Made by a program: the position numbers and the translations under genes. A stretch of 64,000 bases of DNA from Melampsora larici-populina 98AG31 (lineage: Eukaryota > Basidiomycota > Pucciniomycetes > Pucciniales > Melampsoraceae). Numbering within the stretch: position 1 is the first letter of the stretch; each line of letters begins with the position of its first letter. Below are positions 11,286-21,880 of this stretch, one piece after another. The stretch covers positions 124,001-188,000 of the forward strand of contig NW_006768798.1 of NCBI RefSeq assembly GCF_000204055.1, in the 5' to 3' direction. Under the pieces are notes generated by a model. It ran no database searches. It was not told the origin of the DNA and saw only the letters and a program-made list of their open reading frames with translations.

Positions 11286-12712
11286 GAACTGGTCCTGTTT
11301 TGTTGAAGAGCGGGAGCGGGAATATTTTTTGAAATTGTTTGAGTATGATTTTGAGAGTGAAGGAGGTGGATGGCATCAAAAGTGTTATATTAAACTAGAC
11401 CTGATTTTCAATTTTGTCATCTGGGGGCAAAGACATTGGCAAATATCCTGCATCTTCAATGAGAACTGGTCCTGTTTTGTTGAAGAGCGGGAGCGGGAAT
11501 ATTTTTTGAAATTGTTTAAGTAAGATTTTGAGAGTGAAGGAGGGGGATGGGGTCAAAAGTGTTATATCAAACTAGACCTGATTTTCAATTTTGTCATCTG
11601 GGGAGAAAGATGATGGCAAATATCCTGCATCTTCAATGAGTGTTGGGCCATTTTTTCTGCAAAGTGGGGGCAGAGATGATTGTTAACATGTGTTTGAGTG
11701 GAATTTTGAGAATGAGAGAAGGCTTTGATGCAAAAAGTGTTATATCAAACTAGCCTTTAATTTCCATTTTGTCATCTAGGGGAAGAGATATTGACACATT
11801 TCCAACNNNNNNNNNNNNNNNNNNNNNNNNNNNNNNNNNNNNNNNNNNNNNNNNNNNNNNNNNNNNNNNNNNNNNNNNNNNNNNNNNNNNNNNNNNNNNN
11901 NNNNNNGCACAGTTTTTTCACACTTCTGGTCATTCCACTTGTAATGCCAATTTCAACACAAATTCTTCCAAAATAGATCCCAAACACATTGAAGATGTTG
12001 GAAATGTGCCAATATCTCTTCCCCCACATGACAAAATTGAAAATCAGGTATAGTTCAATATAACACTTTTTGCATCAAAGCCTTCCCTCATTCTCTAAAT
12101 TCCACTCAAACACATGTTAACAATCATCTCTGCCCCCACTTTGCAGAAAAAATGGCCCAACACTCATTGAAGATGCAGGATATTTGCCATCATCTCTCCC
12201 CCGAGATGACAAAATTGAAAATCAGGTCTAGTTTAATATAACACTTTTGACCCCATCCCCCTCCTTCACTCTCAAAATCTTACTTAAACAATTTCAAAAA
12301 ATATTCCCGCTCCCGCTCTTCAACAAAACAGGACCAGTTCTCATTGAAGATGTAGGATATTTGCCAATATCTTTTACCCCAGATGACAAAATTGAAAATC
12401 AGGTCTAGTTTAATATAACACTTTTGACCCCATCCCCCTCCTTCACTCTCAAAATCTTACTTAAACAATTTCAAAAAATATTCCCGCTCCCGCTCTTCAA
12501 CAAAACAGGACCAGTTCTCATTGAAGATGCAGGATATTTGCCAATGTCTTTCTGCCCAGATGACAAAATTGAAAATCAGGTCTAGTTTAATATAACACTT
12601 TTGATGCCATCCACCTCCTTCACTCTCAAAATCATACTCAAACAATTTCAAAAAATATTCCCGCTCCCGCTCTTCAACAAAACAGGACCAGTTCTCATTG
12701 AAGATGTAGGAA
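11286..12712. repeat. Foldback repeat: inverted arms of tandem units of about 176 bp around a sequence gap
   Basis: The left arm (11286-11806) holds about three tandem units and the right arm (11907-12712) four or more reverse-complement units. Outer units start GAGAACTGGTCCTGTTTTG and include GCGGGAGCGGGAATATT; inner units differ (GTTGGGCCATTTTTTCTGC). The arms are highly similar, so the DNA can form a very long hairpin. There is no coding potential. Palindromes like this break assemblies, which would explain the gap. Confidence 0.9.
11807..11906. other. Assembly gap (100 N)
   Basis: Exactly 100 N, a conventional placeholder, so the true distance is unknown. It lies near the centre of the foldback repeat. 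Confidence 0.99.
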
Positions 12713-13560
12713 ATAAAACCGGACTTGAGTGGGGATCCAACCTTTTGTGATTGGCCAGCATTGTGTCTTCATTCAACTGACCTGTATTTCCTTATCTTAC
12801 CTGTCTTTTTGCTACTTCAAACCTCATAAATTTGCTGGAACACCCCTCTGATTCACACATATACCTGGATATGGATGAGGACCAACAGTCACCAGGCCAA
12901 TGAACTCTCTTTCCAATTCATTTTGGCCACGTCACCATTTAATTCAACTTTGGTCAACACATTCTTTACGTAGACGTTTAGCGTTGTTTCATTCAATCAA
13001 ACATCTAGCCATGGTTTCAGCTTATTGCATTGTATTTAAATTATACAGCCAGCACTTCCAAAAACAGATGACTAATTGAAAATGGTTGTTCTTCGACACC
13101 TGCCAAGCACTTTGTCTGACAGGCAGGGTTGAGGTGGGAGATGATGACTGATTGGGTGCGTTGAATGCACCTTGTTTTTTCAATGTCAAGTAGGGTGCCT
13201 TGAACACACCTTGCATTTTTTCCCAATACCAATTTGGGTCCTTCGATTCTCGAACAGTCCTTGACTGGTTGTTCAATCTTGAAGATGAATAAACCAATGA
13301 ACTGATTGAGTGTATTTGAAATTGATCTCATGGTCATCTTGTTATTTTTTGACCCTCGTGGTCAAACATGATATGTGCATACATGTCAAACATCATGTAG
13401 ACCATTTGAAATGTGAACTGTTGTAAGTACTAACCTTCAAAATCTTTCATTCAAGATTCTCCTGAGATTACGGACCCTTGGGTGCCAGATTGATCTGGGA
13501 AACCAGATCAATCTGGCGACAAATCGCCTGCCCCACTCCCAGAGTGAGTCTGCGTCTTGG
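12713..13560. other. Non-coding interior of the KDZ element
   Basis: No gene is recognised. A short pair of units around TGCACCTTG / ACACACCTTGC occurs near 13160-13215. A 33-bp palindrome of two CCAGATTGATCTGG-like half-elements lies at 13484-13517, the same motif type as in the end clusters. Confidence 0.5.
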
Positions 13561-13569
13561 ATTCAAACT

Positions 13570-15065
13570 CAATCTGAGATGTAGGGATCACATGATAGAC
13601 AATATCACGTGGGATTCATCTGGCCAGATCCATCCCACGTGATATTGTCTCATCAAAGTAGGTCTGGTTGAGGTAGACTACGGACAAGATCACGTGGGAT
13701 GCATCTGTATGGTCACATGAGAAGATGCATCTGGCTCCAGAATATCACCCAAGCTGAGATGTAGGGATCACGTGATATTCAGTGCATCAGATGTATCTGG
13801 CCAGGTCCATCCCACGTGATACACTACGCCAAATTGCAAATTTACCGTGGAGTTTAGAAAATTGAGTAGACATAGAAAATTATAGAGAAGCTGGCAAGGG
13901 TCAGAAAAATATGAAAAAATAATGGGAGGACCCTTTGATGCATTCCGATTGTCTGGCATATTTTTTCATATTTTTAAAACCACAATGCATATAACAATAC
14001 ACAAAATATAATATCTTCTGGGGAGAAAATATCAAAACCAACACACAAAGATATTGAGTAGTCCGAGAGAGACAAAAATATACAAAAATTTGCATATTGT
14101 TCCTATGATTGAGAGCTTTGATTTGAGTATCTTTTTTGTATTTTTAGTGTGAAAATTGTTGATTGTACTAACAAAAAACCTCCAAAATTCTCAGATCACA
14201 ACCTGTAACAGAGATTGGAATTTGGCTAAGGGGTGACAAGGGGAAATCTGGAATTCTATATCCCTCATATCTTTTGCAATTCTGGGCCAAAACAATTGAT
14301 AATTAGTTCATTAGGAAGCCATGAAATGCATTTGAATGTTATGTTAACACATCAAATCTGTAGCTCCGCTACAAAAAAAGCTATTTGTCATTGAAATAAT
14401 TTCCTATATATCCACATAGATATTCTTTGGAATTAGATGCAAGTTTTCTGTCTTGATGAAAGATATAGTCACAGACTTTGGCTTTCCAATGAACAAAAAA
14501 TTAAGTGGTTTGATCAAGAATTGACAAAGATATAAGGGATTGTTGAATTCAAATTATGCCCTCCAATCTCTGTTACAGGTTGTAATCTGACAATCCTGGA
14601 GGTTTTTTGTTAGTACAATCAACAATTTTCACACTAAAAATACAAAAAAATACTCAAATGAAAGGTCTCAGCCATAGGAACAATATGCATATTTTTGTGT
14701 GTTTTTATCTCTCTTCAAGACTGCTCAATATCTCTGTTTGTTGGTTTTTATATTTTCTGCCCAGAAGATATTATATTTTGTGTAGTGTTATATGCATTGT
14801 GGTTTTAAAAATAGAAAAAATATGCCAGACAATCAGAATGCATCAAAGGGTCCTCCCATTATTTTTTCATATTTTTCTGACCCTTGCCAGCTTCTCTATA
14901 ATTTTCTATGTCTACTCAATTTTCTAAACTTCACGGTAAATTTGCAATTTGGTGTAGTGATATTGTCTCATCAAAGTAGGTCTGGATAAGGTGGACTGCG
15001 GACAATATCACGTGGGATGCATCTGTATGGTCACGTGAGAAGATGCATCTGGCTCCAGAATCCAG
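13570..15065. repeat. Tandem units of about 175 bp upstream of the accessory gene, split by a MITE
   Basis: Units beginning GAGATGTAGGGATCAC start near 13575 and 13755. The second is interrupted by the MITE at 13822-14959 and resumes at 14960-15060. Each carries CCCACGTGATATTGTCTC, TCACGTGGGATGCATCTG and AGATGCATCTGGCTCC. CACGTG is an E-box-type palindrome, and AGATGCATCT is the motif of the element ends. The block ends about 130 bp before the accessory ATG, so it is a plausible promoter or operator region. Confidence 0.75.
13822..14959. mobile_element. Non-autonomous CACTA-type MITE (1138 bp) with ATA target duplication
   Basis: The ends read CACTACGCCAAATTGC and GCAATTTGGTGTAGTG. Inverted arms of about 400 bp (13822-14220 and about 14565-14959) surround a short unique centre. 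ATA directly flanks both ends (13819-13821 and 14960-14962). The uninterrupted paralogous unit at 13632-13655 reads CACGTGATATTGTCTC straight through, which shows the empty site. It encodes nothing recognisable. Confidence 0.95.
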
Positions 15066-15194
15066 ATCTCCGAAGTATCACGGACCAACGAAGTGACACC
15101 CCATCCCTATCATCTTCAACATCCAACGCTCAAAGCTCACACAAATTGAAGCACTGATCAACCACAATACTCGTACTCTACACCTTACCTTACC

Positions 15195-17169
15195 ATGCGT
15201 CTAACTCGAGCAGCTTCTAGTAAGAACAAACATCAGAACAAACGGACCAATGACACCAATTGTGAAACGGACATTACCTCGACTGGAGCCCCTCAAAAGC
15301 GTAAACAACACAAAGCAAACCCTGCACAACCACCTGCTGCCAAGGAGAACAATACCACCCCCACTGACAGCAATCAAAACCCTACCGGGCCGCGAGACTC
15401 TGATTCCAAACCCCCGCCTGAAGAATCCATCGAAGATTTGGCTAGCATGGGCCAGAAAGATGTTGTATTGTTTGAATCGACTGTCAATATCAATAACTTT
15501 CTGAAGATGGGAAGACCATGGCCCGTCCAACGTATTCAAGGTGTCATTGATGCCAGAGGGAAGTATCAAGAAACCTCTCACATTCCACCCGAGATTCTTG
15601 CGGAGGCTAGACTAGCAAAACAGTGCTATGAAAAGACAAAGTGGATGTTGGCTGCAATTGGCAAGGTGAAACATGATGTATTAGAGAAGGAGCTGTAAGT
15701 GATCTACCTATCTTTCTACTTTTTAATCATCTGTGATCCTTACATTTCAATTTCCATATGTTTATTAGTGGTGAGGGCAGTCCTCCACGGCCTCGTGATA
15801 TTTATCGAAGGTTCATGGCCTACGGCGTAGATTTGTTACGTCTTAAAAGTCAGTTTCATGATACTTACTTGATTTATAACATTTTTCACTGACCATGTCT
15901 TTTTTTGGTTAGTGCCAAATGGTCGGAAAGCCAAAAACAGCGGCAACGTCATGGCACTCCATAATGCAGAAGCCGCAAAATTTTGGGGTAATTACAACGC
16001 TAAAGAATGTCGGGTTTTTCACAAAGATTATTTCTTTGCCTTAGCCGGTGTTCCTGATCTTGATAACCCCAAAGACAACGATTCTCCTGCAACCATTCCT
16101 CTGCTTACAAACGAAGAAGAAGAGATATACCGACCTCTTTACGAGAAACTTGTCGATCACGAGAAAGTCATGCAAGAACAAGGCGTCCAACACTTGGAAA
16201 AGAATTTGAACAAAAAGTCGTTGAAGTGTGTTCGTAAGGTTGGAAAGATGGTAAGTGCTCTCCTTTGCTAGACTTTTATCTGTTCTTTTGTTGACTTTAC
16301 CTCCCTCATTTCCGCTAGCTGGCCCGTGATGGTGCACATTTAAAATTCAAATACATATTGATGGCTTCAAGTGCTCATCCTCCAAACTCTAAGACTGGCG
16401 CTGGATGGACCAGAAGGTTCACAACTGTACCCAGTGTTACCAGGTGGGCTGATTGTGAAATTGGCTTAGGTCCTGTCTTCGCTACCATAGCACAAGGACA
16501 GTCAATGATCAAAGCCATATCCGAAGCAAATAAGAAAACCCAAAAGAAACAAACTAGCAGTCAGCCTCAGCCAAGTGATGTGTTGAAGACCAAGCTGGCG
16601 AGTCTCTTGAACAAACGACTTGGTACGTGATAATTTCTTGGGTGATCTGTTTTCTCATCTTGGGTGTATTACTGATGCGGGATTTCTTGTCTCCTTCCTT
16701 GTTTGTAGTTGATACACTTGGCTATAATCCCACTCGAGGTAAACAATTTCCCCTTACCGGTGACCCAGTGGCAGGCCTTCTTAAGCGTAAGATACCGGTG
16801 CAAATTATACAAGAACCCGGCTCCAAACTCAGCTCTGAAGATTTGAAAGTCGGTCACAAGGCAATGCACAAGGTGCATCGGCAGGAATGTATGGATGATT
16901 TAACTACAAATCATTTTAGATTGGAACTTCTGGAAGGACATGAAAAAGAAGACAACACGAGTAAACCAGAACAAAAGACTAAAAGTATTAAAATTTCAAA
17001 TGGAAAAGGGAAGCGTGGCAAAAAAGTGAAGTCACAGGAGTTTGTAGACGAGGAGGAGGAGGTGGTGGATGATGAGGATGAGGATGAGGATGAGGATGAG
17101 GATGAGGATGAGGATGAAGATGAGGATGATGTTGAGGATGAGAATGTTGAGGATGATGATGGTCAATAG
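15195..17169 (+). CDS. KDZ-element accessory protein, function unknown
   Basis: Five exons join in frame at 15195-15694, 15769-15848, 15913-16250, 16319-16622 and 16709-17169, all with GT-AG borders. The product is about 560 residues. It has a basic Thr/Lys/Asn-rich N-terminus (MRLTRAASSKNKHQNKRTND), a central region (RPRDIYRRFMAYGVDLLRL, AAKFWGNYNAKECRVFHKDY), then PSVTRWADCEIGLGPVFATI, and a C-terminal acidic tail coded by a GATGAG repeat (17050-17165). A Lys-rich segment before the tail could be a nuclear signal. I recognise no Pfam-level domain. It lies inside the transposon, divergent from the transposase and downstream of palindromic repeats, so a role in DNA binding or regulation of transposition is plausible but unproven. 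The reading frame is intact. Confidence 0.85.
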
Positions 17170-17364
17170 ATGCAATGTAATAGATGCAATTGTTGTAGTC
17201 CTCTTCATTTCTTTTGTGTCTAACTTGAAATAAATAAGCTTGTCTGTCTTTGGCCTCAATTAATTCGATTTCTTCCATTTTTTGTGAGATGAAATGAAGT
17301 ATGAACTTGTATGAACTTGAGGTATTGGTGCCATAAGTTTGCTTTGCATAACGTGCATGTAGCC
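17170..17364. other. 3' flank of the accessory gene
   Basis: Short AT-rich 3' region with a direct repeat TATGAACTTG(T/A) near 17301-17321. No gene. Confidence 0.4.
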
Positions 17365-17865
17365 TGTCAGATGCATCTGGCTCATGCTACCTCAGATGGC
17401 ATCTGAGGATTCTAAGATGATCTGACCTGTTACTTGTGCTGTATCAGATGCATCTACATAGCCTGCCAGATGCATCTGAGTATTCCTTAAGCTGCAGATC
17501 TTACTGATCTGATCATCTGGATTTGGACGTCCTACCAGCCCCAGTCAGGGCCTTTGGTCGATTTGCGTGTCGCCTTGCCAGATGCATCTGGGGGGTCCAG
17601 ATAAATCTGCCTCAGGTATATTTGATCTATTGGACACTTTGGACCTCCAGATGTGTCTGTAGGTATTTGACACTACAGATGAGTCTGTTGTGCATAATGA
17701 CTTGTTCTGCTTGGAGTGCAGTCATTGCTATAGGCCTCTCAGATGGATCTGGTAGCTGTCTGTTGAAGTTCATCAAGGCAGTACATCCAGATGCATCTGC
17801 CCCTACACGGGTTGAGGGACTTCAAGTACACGGGATATATCATCAGATGCATCTGCCGCTCTGAC
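17365..17865. repeat. Right cluster of CCAGATGCATCTGG palindromes
   Basis: About ten copies of the AGATGCATCT palindrome and variants (AGATAAATCT, AGATGTGTCT, AGATGGATCT). The block from about 17640 is a long inverted copy of 6700-6960, including the segment CAGTCATTGCTATAGGCCTC. The open frame covering part of it is a by-product of this repeat, not a gene. Confidence 0.85.
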
Positions 17866-17954
17866 TTTGATCTGTGTGCTGTTTTACGGGCTCAATCCGT
17901 AGGAAACGTACATACATTTTAACGGGTGTAGTCCGTGCGTTTCCTGTGACACAG

Positions 17955-18335
17955 GTGAAATCATTTCGAGTTAAAATTAAAGTATTGGTTGACAGAAAAA
18001 GCATTTAAGTTACAATTAAGGTATTGGGCAACGGAAGCAAAATTTTGAGTTACAATTGTGATATTGGTTTTGAGTTACAATTATGATATTGGTGGACATG
18101 CAAAACATTTCAGGTTACCATTATGGTATTGGTGGACAGAAAAAAATTGAGTTAAAATTAGGATATTGGTGGAAAGAAAAACATTTTGAGTTACCCTTGA
18201 GGTATTGGTGGGTGGAACAAACACTTTGAGTCACACTTGGGATATTGGTGGACAAAAAGAATTTGAGGTACAATTAGAATATTGTTGGAAAAAACATCTT
18301 GAGTTATGATCAAGGTATTGGTGGATGGAAAGAGT
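17955..18335 (-). repeat. Right array of degenerate tandem units of about 37 bp
   Basis: Ten or so imperfect units of the type TTGAGTTACAATTA, GATATTGGTGGACA and an A-rich stretch. They are the reverse complement of the left array at 5998-6312 and form part of the element's inverted end. Confidence 0.85.
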
Positions 18336-18750
18336 ACCAGAAAACTAGGGCCTTCAATGTTATCCCCCCACAATTTGAGATGTGGACACCAGAAAACAGC
18401 ACCTACTGAGTTTCTTGAAGTGGAAAATTTGAGTTTCTAAAGATGTAGGCATTATATTTGGGTTGATAGTGTGACCTTGTCAAAATCTAGTATCTAGTCT
18501 CCAGGCCAGATACCTCCTTAGCTTGACAGAGGACTGGTGCTTGTAGAACAACCAGTTGACTTCATGTAGCCAGTTGCCATACTGTATTGCTCTGGAAGTA
18601 TTGACTGCTGGTGGATCTGATTTCTAGCTGAAGTTACTTTGAAGCATCATCAAAGATGCTTTGAAGTTTGCTTGGAATCCTTGTGAAGTTGGTGGTAGTC
18701 TCTGGCCTGCCAGTGACTAGTAGCTGGGGGATTTGGCTTTCACATCACAA

Positions 18751-19291
18751 CATGCTTAACTGGATCTTTGATTTCAACACACCACCCTTCCTCCAATCAA
18801 GACCTTTGATGAAGGTGCTGACACAGACTTTCTGAACCTTTACATTGAGGCGGAGATTTCAAGAAAACTCAATGAGCTCAAGCAATACCTTTGAGGCATA
18901 TATCCAATGGTTTCTCCCAATTTGAACAATCCACAATGCATGTTGGATTAATTGAAAGTAAGCTGTCATTTCTCTCAACATTTTTCAGATATGTTAATCC
19001 AAAATATGTGGCTTATCATTGAGTTTGTACAGCCTCGTGCAGGAAAAGATCCACTTTAATCCCTCCTGGCTCAGAATACCCAGCACAACCAGTGGCTTCT
19101 TGTACCTCAAGTGATTTTTCTTGATAGCCAGTCAAGGATGCACAGCTAACTGTGGTGCAATGGCCACTCAAATGATTTAGATCTGTTAGTGGTCAAATAT
19201 GGGCAACTGAAGACATACCACTCTTTGGAGATTTTTGTGAAATGGTACTTCAGATTGGAAAGAAAATGATAAAAAAGAAACCAACACAATA
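18751..19291. other. Intergenic, right flank of the KDZ element
   Basis: No gene or clear repeat is recognised. The sequence is AT-rich with several stops in all frames. Confidence 0.45.
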
Positions 19292-19467
19292 CAGTCGAAC
19301 CCGCGCAATTGCATACCCACGCAGCTGGATAACCCGTGATAATGCATAGAAAAATTCCTCAATCTTGATGCTTTTTACTGCCAAATTTGACAACAGGATT
19401 TCATAACCCGTCAAAATGCATAGGAAAAGTCTTCCACCCAAATTATGTGATTGAGCAGGTTTGACTG
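19292..19467. mobile_element. pogo/Fot1-like MITE with TA target duplication
   Basis: The terminal inverted repeats CAGTCGAACCCGCGCAAT and its imperfect complement ending GCAGGTTTGACTG are bounded by TA on both sides (19290-19291 and 19468-19469). CAGT(C)GAACC-type ends with a TA duplication are typical of the pogo/Fot1 branch of Tc1/mariner. Its 176 bp encode nothing. Confidence 0.8.
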
Positions 19468-19469
19468 TA

Positions 19470-21650
19470 TATCACTTTTAATTTAATTTTATCTTGATTC
19501 AGTTCATTTCAATCCATTTTTATTTGTTTGCACTCATTGAAAACACTTTACAAACATCAGCTTTTGTTTCCTGTTTCTCTATGCTCTTTAACATGTTTGT
19601 TTTTTGATAAATTTGATTCATATTTGAAAGAAGAAAGAAATACTTTTCTTTGAGAGAACGCTGGAGGTACAACATGGTTCAAAAGCCCAGGGGTACTTAG
19701 TGTAGCTGAGGGTAAGCCCTGAGTGCTTTGAATCAGCGGTCCACGCTCAGACGAATTGTGAAAATTCTTGTGCAAATTTTTTTGATGTTACTGAATCACT
19801 CACACCCTCAAGCTCAATTGATCAATCATCAATTCACTAAGTCAAAAGAAGTCTCTTGCGATAAATTCTAAAAAACCACCCGCCCGCCCCTGAAGGAAAG
19901 AATTACATGTAGGCTTTGTAGAAAGCCAAACTTGGAAAGGATAAGTTACATGTACGCTTTGTAGAAAGCCACACTTAAAAGAGGATAATTAAGATGAACT
20001 GGGAATGTATACTCCCTCCCCCAGCCCATTTGTAGCAGTCAGCTGTGACACAGGTTGGTTCTTGTGAACCAATCTTGTCTGGAGGTTTGGTTCTCACAAA
20101 CCAACCTTGTCAGGGGTCTGGTTCACATGAACCAAACCTGGAGGCCAGGCTGTGCCAATGCCCCAAACATACCACTCTGACCTCAAAGGTAAGAATGGTT
20201 CAAACTGGGAGGGACTCACCTCACAGTTCACATAGACTTGTAGAGGCTAGTTTGTCTCAATACCTCAGGGCACAAATTAGTGCAACTCACTGAGGACTGG
20301 GTTGTGTGCATCACTGCAAAGCTCTGTGTGAGAAAAGGCTTGCTTTCAGCTGACTTTTTTGCCAAGACCATTTTGAAAGCTACCCTTAGAATTGACAAAA
20401 TCAAGTGGGCTCAATTGTTGCTGTGCTTACCAAATTACCATTGCTGCAAGCCAGATTTCTCTCGATGGAATTTTAAGTAATCAAATATGGTGGAAGCATC
20501 AAGCTTCCCAGGTGAGGGAGGCCACTGGACCAGGTCAAATCCTGAGCCAGAATTGGATAATTCTGGGGCTAGACATGAGCCCACGCATAAAATCATGTGC
20601 CCAATGATCTGGGCCTGACTTAAATCTCAGTGGGACAGGGCCAGGTTGGAGCAATAGTTACACAAATGGTCTTGTGCACTTTGTAAATTTTTCTTTGCAC
20701 AAGAACAAGTCCTTGGAGCCCTTTGAGTGCCCACAAACTGTTTTTGGATTGAGAATATTTTGTGTATCTTATGTTTATCAAAAGAGGCCTCCTGCCTGGA
20801 TACTCCACACCTACCATAGCACAACTGAGATTTCCACCCCAATCAAGGTATTGTCAGGCAGCAGAGCCCTAGTATTACTTCCATTGGCAGCCTGGGTAAG
20901 TAAGGTGGCCTATGTACCACTTCATTCTGGCTATCTGACAATACCAGTATAGTACTGTACCTCTGCACAGAGAATGACACAGTACCCAATGTGGGGCCAT
21001 TTCTTTGTGTTTCCAGCAGAGCCCATTGTGTGCAACACAGTGCATGCATTTCTTATTAGCTTGCAGATGCAACACAGCTAGCAAAGGCAGTGTTTGTGTT
21101 GCTCACTGTTGCATTTTGTGTTTCCCACCATTCTTCACAACACAACATATCTTGCAATACCATCTCAAGAAAACTTTGATATACACAATTGAATTATATT
21201 TGAGAAAAAGAAAATATTACAAGAATAAGAAAATAGTCATTGAAGTGTTTAAGTCAAAAAAATTACTTGAAGTATCAAAAGTATTAAAATAGTTGTTGAA
21301 GTATCAAGGTATAAGGAAAAAAAGTGTCAAGAAAGTGTCAGAAGTTTCTGACTATAAGTTGCCAAGTTGTGTTGCTGACAGTGGTAGTGCACGGCATTAC
21401 GACAGGAGAAAAGGGGGACCAAACAGGGGCAACACATCAGGCAATGGTCTGACCCAATGTGTTGCCCAACATTTCTTGTGTAGGCTTTTTGCTTTGTGTT
21501 GCTCAAAATTGCAGTCCCCCACCAAGTTCTATATAGGCAATGCCAGGTTTGGTACAATTTTTAGTATCATACCTGAACCCAGGTACAATATACAATACTA
21601 AATTTATTAATATTGTGAAGCACACTGAGGTAATGGCAATACTAGTATAG
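19470..21650. other. Gene-poor region with repeat relics
   Basis: No supported gene. It contains a direct repeat of ACATGTA(G/C)GCTTTGTAGAAAGCC at about 19904-19970; a run of palindromes at 20048-20140; a pair GGTATTGTCAG ... CTGACAATACC about 100 bp apart at 20846-20946; and several GCAACACA/TGTGTTGC blocks between 21000 and 21520. These look like decayed small transposons. Confidence 0.5.
20048..20140. repeat. Three consecutive imperfect palindromes on GGTT(T/G)GGTTC
   Basis: Three inverted repeats follow one another: GGTTGGTTCTTGTGAACCAA, GGTTTGGTTCTCACAAACCA and GGTCTGGTTCACATGAACCA. Each has a 3-6 bp loop. There is no gene here. Confidence 0.75.
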
Positions 21651-21653
21651 CTG

Positions 21654-21738
21654 TACAAGTAGACGCAGAAAGTATATGTCACCCTGTAGTGATCTTTTGG
21701 CCCTGAGGGTGTCGTATCTTTTCTGTGTCTACTTGTAC
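21654..21738. mobile_element. 85-bp near-perfect hairpin, probable tiny MITE
   Basis: The arms GTACAAGTAGACGCAGAAA and TTTCTGTGTCTACTTGTAC are inverted. The inside (GTCACCCTG ... CCCTGAGGGTGTCG) continues the pairing. No gene. Confidence 0.65.
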
Positions 21739-21880
21739 TGTATTTGTGGCTGCCTTTTTTCCTATATGTACAATGCAAAATTATGTTCAACACGCAATCA
21801 TTTGCGGCACTCAAGATGATCAAGTCCGAGCCACCTTTTGCGGAAACCTAGTTTTGGGATGAAACTAGGTCTGCCAAGAA

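Larger units (their letters stand above)
5840..18750. mobile_element. Composite KDZ (CxC1-type) DNA transposon of about 12.9 kb
   Basis: The two ends are inverted copies. Bases about 5853-5990 (CCCCCAGCTACTAGTCACTG onward) match the reverse complement of about 18620-18732. Inside these, a 37-bp tandem array and then a palindrome-rich block occur at both ends in mirror order (6000-6960 and 17640-18335). The interior holds a KDZ transposase on the minus strand and a second gene on the plus strand. KDZ elements are DNA transposons with large inverted ends in fungi and other eukaryotes. The outer limits are approximate. A possible degraded target duplication, TTGGCT, sits just outside both ends, but one base-perfect 8-bp copy is not seen. 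Later insertions (a MITE, a foldback repeat, a CACTA MITE) have enlarged the element. Confidence 0.8.

Noticed and set aside
11769..12053. Open frames across the N gap
   Set aside because: The frames only exist because N codons are read through; the surroundings are non-coding foldback repeat.
16988..17278. His/Pro-rich open frame on the minus strand
   Set aside because: It is the antisense of the GATGAG repeat that codes the acidic tail of the accessory protein.
17523..17864. Open frame of 113 codons on the plus strand
   Set aside because: It lies wholly in the inverted palindrome cluster, and the mirror-image frame appears at the left end; it is a repeat by-product.
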